Source: Methanomicrobiales archaeon (GTDB taxonomy: Archaea > Halobacteriota > Methanomicrobia > Methanomicrobiales > JACTUA01). From it: a stretch of 15,454 nt of DNA. Below, one piece after another: positions 5,697-13,728 of the stretch (positions are counted from its first letter, which is position 1; every line of letters starts with the position of its first letter). The notes under the pieces were generated by a model. That model was not told the origin of the DNA. It made no database searches and saw only the letters and a list, made by a program, of their open reading frames with translations. The position numbers were made by a program, and so were the translations under genes. Location: contig JAJRCM010000168.1 of assembly GCA_028678965.1 (NCBI GenBank), forward strand, positions 1 through 15,454, read 5' to 3'.

Positions 5697-6813
5697 GAAT
5701 CCGCTCTGGCCCTGTGCTATGACTGGAGCTGTTGCCTGTCTCGCGGGGTTTGAGGATGTGGCAGTGATCGTCCACGGGTCGAGTGGCTGTTACTTTTATC
5801 CCGCATCCCTCCTGCCCTATCCTATCTATGGATCCCACCTTCTGGAGACCGAGATTATTTTCGGGTCGGGATCACGTCTCCAGGATGTGGTCACCCGTAT
5901 GCCTGGCACCCACGCTGCGGTTGCCGTGGTAACCACCTGTGTTCCCTCACTCGTGGGGGAAGATATTCATGCCCTCCTCGCTGGGGTGGGGGGAGTGCTC
6001 GTTGTGGATGCTCCGGGGTTCATCGGTCAGTTCGAGCGGGGGTGGCAGGCCGCTCAGCAGGTGCTCCCTGCACGCGTGGATCCAGAGAAGACTGGCGTAA
6101 ATATCGATGGATTGAACCCTATTGATCCGTTCTACCGGGGCAATGTTCTTGAAGCCCGGCGCCTTCTCTCTCTCGCAGGGCTCTCTCCTGGCACGTTCTT
6201 TTCCTCCGATCGGTTCCAGTCCCTCTCCCAATCGGGGGCATACACCCTCTCCACCAATCCCGATCTGACCGGAACTGTGGGAACACCGGCTGGCTCTCTC
6301 CTCGGTCTGGAGGCTACCCGCCGGGCCTTCAGAACCCTCGGAGATCGGTACCCGGCAATGGATGGTGATGCTGTGGAGAAGGAGATCGCTCGTGCAGAAG
6401 AACGCATCAGCAAGGTGTGTGATAAATTTCTCCGCCGCCATAACCCTCCGGCAGTCGCCATATTCGGCTCCCGCTCCTACGCTCTTCATGCGGCCGACCT
6501 CCTCACCTACTCCCTCGATGCTTCAATCCTGTGCATAGGATCCCGAAATGGTCCGGTGCACGCTGCCTATCCGGCGGAGGAGATGACCGAGTTCCCCTCC
6601 ATTAAGGAGCGTATCGAGAGGGATCATCCTGACCTGGTGCTGGGCTCCTCATACGAACAGTCGGTATGCGGTGATGCAGCCTTTGTTCCACTGACCCCGC
6701 CAATTCGGGGAAGGATCTTCCTCCATGCCCGTCCTCTTATCGGACCCGAGGGAGCTCTCCTTTTGATCGAGGAGGTGCTCAATGGCTGCCTGGACAGGAT
6801 GAAGAAAAGATAG
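5683..6813 (+). CDS. Nitrogenase component-1-like subunit (second of pair)
   Basis: A 376-residue NifD/K/E/N superfamily protein, likely the partner of the preceding subunit. Cluster cysteines are C11 (WPCAMTGA), C36 (HGSSGC) and C86 (TTCVPSLVGED), with extra C4 and C19 near the N terminus. Unlike its partner it keeps a third domain, ending in PLIGPEGALLLIEEVLN (351-367), close to the end motif of NifD and NifE-like proteins. No Cys is seen where NifD binds FeMo-cofactor. A strong ribosome binding site, GGAGGGTGAT, lies two bases before ATG inside the upstream gene, and the 14-base overlap points to coupled, equal synthesis, as for a heteromeric complex. Dark-operative chlorophyll reductases, NifEN and methylthio-alkane reductases share this fold; none fits the lengths and context well. 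Confidence 0.82.
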   Translation: MSHCENPLWPCAMTGAVACLAGFEDVAVIVHGSSGCYFYPASLLPYPIYGSHLLETEIIFGSGSRLQDVVTRMPGTHAAVAVVTTCVPSLVGEDIHALLAGVGGVLVVDAPGFIGQFERGWQAAQQVLPARVDPEKTGVNIDGLNPIDPFYRGNVLEARRLLSLAGLSPGTFFSSDRFQSLSQSGAYTLSTNPDLTGTVGTPAGSLLGLEATRRAFRTLGDRYPAMDGDAVEKEIARAEERISKVCDKFLRRHNPPAVAIFGSRSYALHAADLLTYSLDASILCIGSRNGPVHAAYPAEEMTEFPSIKERIERDHPDLVLGSSYEQSVCGDAAFVPLTPPIRGRIFLHARPLIGPEGALLLIEEVLNGCLDRMKKR

Positions 6814-6930
6814 GGTGGGGAGCTTCGTAAGAATATCTCATACGCATGAACTATCCGTATCGTACCGGGGAGGAGGGGAACGGAGGCTTTCGAATTCAAT
6901 CCTCATAACAAGATCCCCTTATGAAGCGGA

Positions 6931-6942
6931 TTTTTCTTTTTT
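6931..6942 (+). terminator. T-rich terminator after the nitrogenase-like genes
   Basis: Eleven of twelve bases are T in a convergent intergenic region, a likely termination site for the plus-strand genes. A hairpin ATTCAG-TTC-CTGAAT lies at 6959-6973 next to the leuB stop on the other strand. Confidence 0.55.
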
Positions 6943-6974
6943 CTCTGATTAACGAATCATTCAGTTCCTGAATA

Positions 6975-8093
6975 CTATTCCATTTCAGCCACGTATTGGG
7001 CAATAGCACGTCCTACATCGCTCGTCGATGCCTGCCCGCCAAGGTCTTTCGTGGTGATGCCTCTCGCAATGCTCCACTCCATGGCCCTGACCACCGCTTC
7101 TGCTGCCTGGTGTTCACCAAGATGATCGAGAAGCATGGACCCGGCCCAGATGGTGGCGATGGGATTTGCCACGCCCAGCCCGCGGTATTTTGGTGCGGAA
7201 CCATGGATAGGTTCAAACATCGAGGTCCCCAGAGGATTGATGTTTCCTCCCGGTGCCAGGCCAAGACCGCCCTGGATCATAGCTCCCAGATCGGTGATGA
7301 TGTCCCCGAACATATTGGGGGTCACCACCACGTCAAACCACTCCGGGTTCTTCACGAACCACATGGTGATGGCATCGACAAAGTTGAATTCGGTGGTGAC
7401 GTCGGAATATGAGGCTGCCTCTTCGGTGAATACTTCTCGCCATAACCCGTATACCTCTGTCAGCACATTTGCCTTATCCACCGACGTGAGTTTCTTCCGC
7501 CGCTTGCGGGCGAGGTCAAACGCATACCGGATCACCCGGCGGGCTCCCTCGCGGGAGATAACGCCGATCTGGTAGGCAATCTCCTCGGCATCGGACTCGA
7601 CCTCAAGGCCAAATTTCACCCGGTAGAGTTCCCGTACCACTTCCAGATCCTTCCGTTCTTTTCCCTTGAACCGGGAGCCGATTCCCACGTAGAAGTCCTC
7701 GGTGTTCTCCCGTACCACCATGAAATCAATATCTTTCGGTTTTTTATCGGCGAGCGGCGTCCTTATCCCCTCCAGCAGCCTCACCGGGCGGAGGTTGATG
7801 TACTGGTCAAAATAGAAACGGAGGGCAAGCAGGATCCCTTTCTCCAGTACCCCCGGTTTCACCCGCTCATCGCCAATAGCCCCGAAATAAATTGCCCGGC
7901 ATTGGGAGAGTGCCTTCAGGTCTCTTTCAGTGAGTAGCTTCCCTGAGCGAAGGTACCGCTCGGCCCCGATATCGAACTCCTGCCACCGGATCTCAAAGCC
8001 AAACCTCTCGCCTGCGGCATCGAGCACTTTTCTCCCTTCGGCAATGATCTCCGGTCCTATCCCGTCACCGGGAATTACCGCGATACGGTGCAC
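6975..8093 (-). CDS. leuB: 3-Isopropylmalate dehydrogenase family (LeuB, possibly AksF)
   Basis: A 372-residue beta-decarboxylating dehydrogenase. It has the N-terminal GDGIGPE (9-15), substrate-binding LRPVR (101-105), ENTEDFYVG (129-137), the [12 protein letters not shown] metal-binding region and EPIHGSAP for the nucleotide. LeuB oxidises 3-isopropylmalate with NAD in leucine synthesis; the paralog AksF acts on homoisocitrates in coenzyme B synthesis, and sequence alone does not settle which. GTG at 8093 is the start, supported by GGAGGAGG seven bases upstream; it overlaps the end of leuD by 19 bases. It is the last gene of a leuC-leuD-leuB operon. Confidence 0.85.
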   Translation of the reverse strand: MHRIAVIPGDGIGPEIIAEGRKVLDAAGERFGFEIRWQEFDIGAERYLRSGKLLTERDLKALSQCRAIYFGAIGDERVKPGVLEKGILLALRFYFDQYINLRPVRLLEGIRTPLADKKPKDIDFMVVRENTEDFYVGIGSRFKGKERKDLEVVRELYRVKFGLEVESDAEEIAYQIGVISREGARRVIRYAFDLARKRRKKLTSVDKANVLTEVYGLWREVFTEEAASYSDVTTEFNFVDAITMWFVKNPEWFDVVVTPNMFGDIITDLGAMIQGGLGLAPGGNINPLGTSMFEPIHGSAPKYRGLGVANPIATIWAGSMLLDHLGEHQAAEAVVRAMEWSIARGITTKDLGGQASTSDVGRAIAQYVAEME

Positions 8094-8569
8094 AGCGGAA
8101 CCTCCTCCAGCTTCTTTGCATACTCCACGAGCCCGCCGGCTTCAATGATCTCCTTCAGGAACGCGGGTACCGGTTCCAGATGATACGTTTTCCCTTCAAC
8201 AACTGCAATTCTCTTCAAGGTGTTGACTTCTATTTCGCTCATGTCATGAATCCCGTCCGTCTCCGCACATACGAGCGGGAGAAGCCCGGTATTGATCGCA
8301 TTCCGGTAGAAAATCCTCGCGAATGATTTCGCAATCACCACCTGGACACCAGCTCCCAGCAGGGCGATGGGGGCATGCTCCCGCGATGACCCGCATCCAA
8401 AATTCCGCCCGGCGACAATAACGTCCCCTCGTGCCACTCCCATCGCAAACTCCGGACGGGTGCCTTCGAAAGCATGCTTCGCCAGTTCCATGGGGTTGTA
8501 GATGGTGAGGAACCGCCCGGGAATAATGGCATCCGTATCCACATCGTCCCCGAATTTCCAGACTTTCAT
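8075..8569 (-). CDS. leuD: 3-Isopropylmalate dehydratase small subunit family
   Basis: A 164-residue swivelling-domain subunit that pairs with the adjacent large subunit to isomerise 2-isopropylmalate. [14 protein letters not shown] opens the protein and CGSSREH stands at 59-65. The loop that sets substrate choice reads GRFLTIYN (18-25), without the Arg reported at the third loop position in methanogen homoaconitase (YLRT), so isopropylmalate is somewhat favoured over homoaconitate. It starts four bases past the leuC stop, with a G-rich ribosome binding site. Confidence 0.88.
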   Translation of the reverse strand: MKVWKFGDDVDTDAIIPGRFLTIYNPMELAKHAFEGTRPEFAMGVARGDVIVAGRNFGCGSSREHAPIALLGAGVQVVIAKSFARIFYRNAINTGLLPLVCAETDGIHDMSEIEVNTLKRIAVVEGKTYHLEPVPAFLKEIIEAGGLVEYAKKLEEVPLCTVSR

Positions 8570-8572
8570 CGC

Positions 8573-9823
8573 TCACACCCCCCTCGGGTCGGTGATAACC
8601 CCATATATAGCACTTGCTGCCGCAGTGGCAGGTGAGCAGAGATAGACCTTCGCCTCCGCACTGCCCTGCCTCCCCTTAAAATTCCGGTTGGAGGTGGAGA
8701 GGGAAACCTCTCCTGGGGCGAGGAGTCCGAACGCACCCCCCATGCACGGCCCGCAGCACGGAGCTTCCACCAGCGCTCCTGCATTAACGAACCGCTCAAT
8801 GGTTCCTGCCTTCAGTGCCTTCAGGTACTCCTTCCGTGATGCCGGGATCACGATCACCCGTACCTTGGGGTCAAATGTCTCTGTCCCTGCGACCTCTGCC
8901 GCTGCTGCCAGGTCCTCAAAACGCCCGTTGGTGCAGGAACCGATGAACACCTGATCGATAGGGGTCCCCGCGACCTCCCCAACCGGGACGACATTATCCA
9001 CATTGTGGGGGACTGCGACCTGCGGTTCAAGGGTGCTTACGTTGTAATCCTTGAACTCCGCGTAGGTAGCATCTGGATCACTTGCTATCTCCAGCGGTGC
9101 CATCACTCCCCGTCCTGCCAGGTACGACCGGGTCACCGTATCGGGCGGCACAATGCCCGCTTTTGCTCCCATCTCGATCGCCATGTTGCAGCAGGTCATC
9201 CGTCCCGCCATATCCATATTTTGGACGGTGTTTCCAGTGAACTCCAGTGTCTGGTAGGTTGCCCCATCAGCGCCAATATCCCCGGTGATGGCGAGGATCA
9301 GGTCCTTTGGGCTTACCCTGCGGGGAAATGTCCCCTCCACCTCTATCCTGATGCTATCGGGAACTCGGAAGTAAAGGGCTCCGAACTTGAGGGCAAACCC
9401 CATATCCGTGGATCCAATGCCGGTGGCAAATGCACCGGTGGCACCATACATGCAGGTGTGGGAGTCTGCTCCCACCACAATCTCTCCTGGGGCAGCAAGG
9501 CCCTCTTCCACCACCACTTGATGGCAGACACCCTCGCGAAGGTCACGATTGAAGATTCCCTGTTCCTCCGCGAACTTCCGCATGAAGACATGGTTCTGCG
9601 CCGCCTCAATAGAGTCGGCAGGGATCTGGTGGTCAAAGAGCATCACCACACGGTTTCGGTCAAAGACCTTTCTCCCACCCATCTCTTTGAATTTCTCAAT
9701 AGCCAGCGGCCCGGTGATGTCATGGATCATCGCCCTGTCGATGGGCGCCATCACCACCTCCCCGGCAGCAACGGCCTTTCCGCAGCGGGAGGAAAAGATC
9801 TTTTCCACAATTGTTGCGCCCAT
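8573..9823 (-). CDS. leuC: 3-Isopropylmalate dehydratase large subunit family
   Basis: A 416-residue aconitase-superfamily subunit. The [4Fe-4S] ligands are C297 (GSCTNG), C357 and C360 (CCGPC), and the active-site stretch GADSHTC is at 118-124. With the downstream small subunit it forms the dehydratase of leucine synthesis, or homoaconitase of coenzyme B synthesis. The oxygen-labile cluster is exposed, as in all aconitases. No clear ribosome binding site precedes ATG 9823; a weak TATA-like string about 32 bases upstream would suit a nearly leaderless transcript. First gene of the operon. Confidence 0.88.
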   Translation of the reverse strand: MGATIVEKIFSSRCGKAVAAGEVVMAPIDRAMIHDITGPLAIEKFKEMGGRKVFDRNRVVMLFDHQIPADSIEAAQNHVFMRKFAEEQGIFNRDLREGVCHQVVVEEGLAAPGEIVVGADSHTCMYGATGAFATGIGSTDMGFALKFGALYFRVPDSIRIEVEGTFPRRVSPKDLILAITGDIGADGATYQTLEFTGNTVQNMDMAGRMTCCNMAIEMGAKAGIVPPDTVTRSYLAGRGVMAPLEIASDPDATYAEFKDYNVSTLEPQVAVPHNVDNVVPVGEVAGTPIDQVFIGSCTNGRFEDLAAAAEVAGTETFDPKVRVIVIPASRKEYLKALKAGTIERFVNAGALVEAPCCGPCMGGAFGLLAPGEVSLSTSNRNFKGRQGSAEAKVYLCSPATAAASAIYGVITDPRGV

Positions 9824-9936
9824 GAATGATCAGTAGCTATGGGAAGGGGGAGCTATTGTAGTTTGGGGACTCAAGCGTCCTTTGGTGGCTTCATTTCCGC
9901 TTCCGGGCACTCCCTGACGGATAGAAGATCGACTTG

Positions 9937-9942
9937 AAAAAA
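9937..9942 (-). terminator. Possible poly-T terminator after the HEAT-repeat gene
   Basis: On the minus strand a T6 run follows the HEAT gene stop by about 28 bases, in the 146-base gap before leuC. Confidence 0.4.
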
Positions 9943-9969
9943 GCCGCGATACCCTGCCTATCCTGTTAC

Positions 9970-10863
9970 TTACCGCTTGATAGCCTTTTTCTTGATATAG
10001 CGCAGGGCTTTATCATCGGAAACTTCCTCCGGTCCCTTTTCACCGGTTGGTTTCTCACCCTCAGCCTCAGAGCGTTCGAGCTGATCCCGGAGATACGAGT
10101 CCCGCCACCGCGAAAGGGCGGTCTCATAGTTCAAGGCTTCGATGATCGGCTCGATCTCGCGAGCGTCCCCAATCCGTTGGAGAAGGTCTGACTCCCACTT
10201 GAGCACCTTCTCCTCATCCTTGAGAACCGTGGAGACGGGCTCCATGCGCATCACGTCCTGGATCTTCCCCAGCGACTCATCCTCTTCCCCGCGGACCCAC
10301 TTACTGCGGTACTTGAATGCCTTGACCAGGGGCTGGATGCTTGTCTTGTCCCCGAGCCGCTCAATCGCCTCGATGTAGGAAGTTTCGCTGTCGTCCCACT
10401 CACCCCGCAGCGCCTGGATGAGCGGTTCGATGGCCCGTTTGTCACCGAGAAACCCCAGGGCCATTGCCGCCTCCCTTCTGACATGGCGGGACTCATCCTT
10501 CAGGCATTCGATAAGCGGTTCGATAGCCCGTTCATCAGCGAGTGTACCAAGTGCCTCCGCGGCATCCATCCGTATGTGCCAGTCGCGGTGCTGGAGGGCC
10601 CTTATCAGGCGTTCCACGTCCTTGCGCTTCTTCAATCGCTCGATATTGGGGCGGAACAGGCCAGAGAGAATTCCCATGTCGCTACCACGCTGGATTACTG
10701 TAACGTTTTCCCATGCCCCAATATAATAATTGAGCCCCCGTCCCCCGTTCCATTTCACCTTCACGTGCTCGAATGTTGTTCCCCCGCAGGTGGGGCATCC
10801 CTGGAGGAACTCGGTCGATCCCTCTTTGAAGCTCTTTTTGCAACGGGTACACTGGTGGGGCAT
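9970..10863 (-). CDS. HEAT-repeat protein with an in-frame N-terminal zinc ribbon
   Basis: An open frame of 297 residues made of two unlike parts. Residues 1-32 are a zinc ribbon (C5-x-x-C8, C23-x-x-C26) that resembles the N terminus of the archaeal Zn-ribbon family OapC (starting MPHQCTRC). Residues 63 onward (MGILSGLF) look like a normal beginning of methanogen PBS-lyase-type HEAT proteins, with about four or five repeats of the IEPLIxAL type between 83 and 220, then a charged tail ending in KKKAIKR. HEAT repeats form protein-binding solenoids; no enzyme activity is visible. The linker 33-62 looks non-coding and carries a TATA-like string on the minus strand about 45 bases before ATG 10677. 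So the HEAT protein may truly begin at 10677 (235 residues), with the ribbon a fragment or separate piece. Confidence 0.7.
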   Translation of the reverse strand: MPHQCTRCKKSFKEGSTEFLQGCPTCGGTTFEHVKVKWNGGRGLNYYIGAWENVTVIQRGSDMGILSGLFRPNIERLKKRKDVERLIRALQHRDWHIRMDAAEALGTLADERAIEPLIECLKDESRHVRREAAMALGFLGDKRAIEPLIQALRGEWDDSETSYIEAIERLGDKTSIQPLVKAFKYRSKWVRGEEDESLGKIQDVMRMEPVSTVLKDEEKVLKWESDLLQRIGDAREIEPIIEALNYETALSRWRDSYLRDQLERSEAEGEKPTGEKGPEEVSDDKALRYIKKKAIKR

Positions 10864-11044
10864 GGAGTATGATTCCTATTCAGCAGGTCGCCATGGTGAG
10901 GCAGGCGGGTAACCTGATTGAAGAAGTTGAGGGTACGGTGATAAGGGTGTGCAATTCAATAATAGTAGATACTATCGTTCTTTGTGCGAATAAATTCCTC
11001 GATGGGATAGAGCGGATCAGTACGATTCACGATTGTTCTGATTT

Positions 11045-11614
11045 TTACCAGGAGCAGAACCGGTAGATAACTAACGCCTCCCCTTCGAGAGAGAGTTTTT
11101 TTACTATCTTCCCACAGAATCCCTGATGAAAAAATAACTTTTCTACTTCTTCCTCGTTCGTGAGGCTGGATACGAGAATGAGCGTCCTCCCTCTTTTCGC
11201 AAGCACCCCCCCTATCTCCCGCGCAAATCGCTCGATCACCATTCTCCCGGAGAGGCCGCCATCGAGAGCCCGCTCCAGCCAGTCATCGATCCGCTCCTCA
11301 TTCGCCGTCGGGAGATACGGGGGATTGAAGACAATAAGATCAAAGTGACCTTTCAGTCCGGCCATGAGATCAGTCCTCACCACCTCAACTCCTTTCTCTC
11401 TCGCTATCCGGACTGCGTGGGGATTGATGTCGGTGGCGATGACGTGTGGGGTGATCTTCATGAGCTCCACAGCGATGTAGCCGCTGCCGGTCCCGACCTC
11501 CAGCACGCGGTCACCGGGGCGGACTTCACCAAGAGCAGCTTCCAGGAGAAAGAGGGTATCCTCACGGACGGGGTAGACCTGGTCTTCGTGGTAAAGATGA
11601 GACATTCGGGGCAT
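11045..11614 (-). CDS. HemK/PrmC-like protein methyltransferase, archaeal type
   Basis: A 189-residue class I SAM methyltransferase. The SAM loop is EVGTGSGYIA (39-48) and the catalytic NPPY is at 97-100, the signature for methylating Gln or Asn amide nitrogen. Archaeal and eukaryotic members (Mtq2-type) modify the GGQ glutamine of release factor aRF1/eRF1, with a Trm112 partner; that is the likely role. The YPVREDTLFLLEAL stretch near residue 14 corresponds to the usual YxPxEDS start region, so ATG 11605 (fourth residue) could be the true start. No clear ribosome binding site. It follows rsmA, separated by a probable terminator. Confidence 0.85.
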   Translation of the reverse strand: MPRMSHLYHEDQVYPVREDTLFLLEAALGEVRPGDRVLEVGTGSGYIAVELMKITPHVIATDINPHAVRIAREKGVEVVRTDLMAGLKGHFDLIVFNPPYLPTANEERIDDWLERALDGGLSGRMVIERFAREIGGVLAKRGRTLILVSSLTNEEEVEKLFFHQGFCGKIVKKLSLEGEALVIYRFCSW

Positions 11615-11652
11615 GAGAAAGATTACATCATGAGTGAGTGCCAGATAACGAT

Positions 11653-11704
11653 AAAAAAAACCTGGTCACAATCCAGGGATTAAAGGGATCAGGAATTATC
11701 CCTG
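11653..11704 (-). terminator. Hairpin and T8 terminator after rsmA
   Basis: On the minus strand, inverted arms of seven bases (11704-11698 and 11680-11674, CAGGGAT and ATCCCTG) overlap the rsmA stop and are followed by eight T residues at 11660-11653. It should end the rpl21e-rsmA transcript and give the hemK-like gene its own start. Confidence 0.55.
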
Positions 11705-12472
11705 TTCTGTCCCTGCATTCGCGATCACCGCAAAGTCCTCAAGCTGGAGTTCCTCCGGGCGACTGGACAGAATATCTGCAGAGAGGGCGCCGAGTATCCG
11801 TTCCAGCTGGCGATGATCGAGAGAGCCACCGAAGCTTTTAAGACCGTTTCTGACTGTTTTTCGGCGGTGGGAGAAAAGGACGCGGACCACATCGCTGTAG
11901 AATTTTCTGTCCGTGATGAAGAACCGGGGCTCGTGGGGGATGAGCCTGACAACGGTGGATCGGACCATTGGCATGGGATTGAATGCCCGGGGGGAGATAT
12001 CAAAGCAGGCTTCGACATCTGCATAGGTCTGGGCCATGATGGAGAGCCTGCCACAGGCGGCGGTGCCGGGGCGGGCGACCATCCGTTCGGCAAATTCTTT
12101 CTGGTACATGAGGACTGCTTCCGTAAAACCGATGTCCAGCAGCCGGAAGGTGATTTTCGAGGAGATTGAGTAGGGAAGGTTTGCCACAACGTACTCGAAC
12201 GGGGGGAGATCGCAGCAGGTTGCATCGCTTTCGATTAGGAGAAGCTGTCCCTTGTCAATCTCCGGTCCAAATCTGAGAGCGAGAGTGGTGCAGAGATGAT
12301 GGTCAAGCTCTACGGCGATAACCTCTGCTCCATGGTTGAGAAGACCACGGGTGAGGATACCGGTGCCAGGGCCAATCTCGAGAACGGTATGGTCACTGAC
12401 ATCCAGAAGGGAGAGGATTCGCTCCACAGTCCTGGGATCGACCAGGAAGTGCTGGTCCTTCGGGGCGCTCAT
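11696..12472 (-). CDS. rsmA: 16S rRNA adenine dimethyltransferase
   Basis: A 258-residue KsgA/Dim1-family enzyme that dimethylates two adjacent adenosines in the 3' end helix of 16S rRNA during small-subunit assembly. It has DQHFLVD at 6-12, the SAM loop EIGPGTG at 32-38 and catalytic NLPYS at 98-102, and is of normal length. The start overlaps the upstream DUF655 gene stop as ATGA. The rsmA-hemK order is conserved in many archaea. Confidence 0.95.
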   Translation of the reverse strand: MSAPKDQHFLVDPRTVERILSLLDVSDHTVLEIGPGTGILTRGLLNHGAEVIAVELDHHLCTTLALRFGPEIDKGQLLLIESDATCCDLPPFEYVVANLPYSISSKITFRLLDIGFTEAVLMYQKEFAERMVARPGTAACGRLSIMAQTYADVEACFDISPRAFNPMPMVRSTVVRLIPHEPRFFITDRKFYSDVVRVLFSHRRKTVRNGLKSFGGSLDHRQLERILGALSADILSSRPEELQLEDFAVIANAGTEQG

Positions 12473-13029
12473 TTCACGGTAAACAGACGATATTTTGCCT
12501 CGGGGTCCTGGATCTCATCCATGATTCGGGCGATGATCATCTTCTCCGGGTGGGGGATGGCCTTGATCCGCTGGCTGATGTCCTCGAAAGAGGCGAAGGG
12601 CTTCCGCTCACGGGCAGCAAGGATCTCCCACATCAGTTTCTTACCAATCCCAGGAAGAAGGTGGAGCATGTGCATCCGCGGGGTGATAGAGATGGCCTTG
12701 TTGAAGAAGTCCACGAAGCGTTCTTTGTGCTCCTTCACTATCCGTTCTACAGCGAAGGGCAGCTCCAGCCTCGCAGTGGGGGTAAGGTCCCCGTACCCCA
12801 CGCGACGCTTCACCCGCTCAATCTTCTCCCGCTCCTCGTCCCCGATATAGACTAGCTCGTGGGTTTTGAGGTCGGCGGATTTGGGGACCAGCTCCAGGAG
12901 CTTGAACTGCTCGATGCCCACGGCCTGGATGATCGGTTCCCGCTTGTAGATAGGCCGCGGATCATCGGAGCGCCCCTTCTGGAGCACGTCCAGTATTACC
13001 GCATACTGTTCCTTTTTCTCGGCCTTCAT
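12469..13029 (-). CDS. DUF655 helix-hairpin-helix protein
   Basis: A 186-residue protein of the archaeal DUF655 family, with an OB-like N-terminal half and a helix-hairpin-helix (LPGIGKKL, 125-132) that suggests nucleic acid binding. Its biochemical role is not known. It sits, as in most archaea, between rpoF and rsmA, pointing to a link with rRNA or translation. GAGGGG about seven bases upstream supports ATG 13029. Confidence 0.92.
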   Translation of the reverse strand: MKAEKKEQYAVILDVLQKGRSDDPRPIYKREPIIQAVGIEQFKLLELVPKSADLKTHELVYIGDEEREKIERVKRRVGYGDLTPTARLELPFAVERIVKEHKERFVDFFNKAISITPRMHMLHLLPGIGKKLMWEILAARERKPFASFEDISQRIKAIPHPEKMIIARIMDEIQDPEAKYRLFTVK

Positions 13030-13038
13030 GGCTGCCCC

Positions 13039-13389
13039 TCACTGGTGTGCTGCGACCAGATCGAGAATGGCGTCCAGCTCGACACCGGTGAGCGTAAAGC
13101 GTTCCTTGGCGTAGATCGCCCGCAGCTCATCCCGGCCCCTGGGCATGATGTTGACGATGCGGTATGCGATGTCTGGTTTCATCTTCTCGAGCTTCAGGAG
13201 CTCTGCAAGAAGAGCACGTGACTGTTCGACAGACGTTTTGGAGAGGAGGCTGGCATGTTCGATACTTCGCCGCAGCTCATAGGGCATCTCTTTCCCTGAA
13301 TCCCGCCGCTCCGCTTCGATCCTCATGAGCATCTCTTTCAATTCCGGGAGGGTTATCCGTTCCTCTTCTAGCTGAGCCTTTACCTTCAT
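13039..13389 (-). CDS. rpoF: DNA-directed RNA polymerase subunit F (Rpo4/Rpb4)
   Basis: A 116-residue Rpb4 homolog that pairs with Rpo7 to form the polymerase stalk, acting in open complex formation and RNA contact. Family features are the helical N-terminal half, a central ELLKLEKM region and the C-terminal HRDC-like part with NIMPRGRDELRAI. AGGTGAG lies about seven bases before ATG 13389. It follows rpl21e by 24 bases, the conserved archaeal order. Confidence 0.95.
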   Translation of the reverse strand: MKVKAQLEEERITLPELKEMLMRIEAERRDSGKEMPYELRRSIEHASLLSKTSVEQSRALLAELLKLEKMKPDIAYRIVNIMPRGRDELRAIYAKERFTLTGVELDAILDLVAAHQ

Positions 13390-13413
13390 GCCAGTCTCAC
13401 CTGCCTTTTTACC

Positions 13414-13701
13414 CTATTGGGCTCTCAGGTGCTGGGGGCGCGCGATAATGGTCTTGGTGGCGTCCCCATCAGTCACCTCGAGTACCCAGGCACGGCCCCG
13501 CTGCCCGATGATAGTTCCGGTCTTCCCATGGAACCTCCGGTGGGGCATGCCCTTGTGAATACTGGGCTCAATGACAACATGAACTTTCTGACCGATCTCG
13601 AACCGCTGAATCAGTCGGGTAACGGGGGGGAGCCCCCGCCGCCGCAAGTCCTTCTTCAGCAGGTATCGGGTCTTCTTTCGTGGACCATTGTGGTGTGCCA
13701 T
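13414..13701 (-). CDS. rpl21e: 50S ribosomal protein L21e
   Basis: A 95-residue basic protein with the L21e pattern: a GPRKKTR start, [11 protein letters not shown], the [15 protein letters not shown] core and [10 protein letters not shown] near the end. It is a component of the large ribosomal subunit of archaea and eukaryotes. AGGAG stands about nine bases before ATG 13701, and the gene follows pus10 by 27 bases, in which GACC-TGAG-GGTC forms a small hairpin. Confidence 0.97.
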   Translation of the reverse strand: MAHHNGPRKKTRYLLKKDLRRRGLPPVTRLIQRFEIGQKVHVVIEPSIHKGMPHRRFHGKTGTIIGQRGRAWVLEVTDGDATKTIIARPQHLRAQ

Positions 13702-13728
13702 ATGATATCTCCTGCCCTGTTCCGACCC

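Noticed and set aside
10869..11066. Plus-strand frame of 65 codons between the HEAT and hemK-like genes
   Set aside because: It has no family signature, no suitably spaced ribosome binding site, overlaps the hemK-like 3' end, and would be the only plus-strand gene in the right half.
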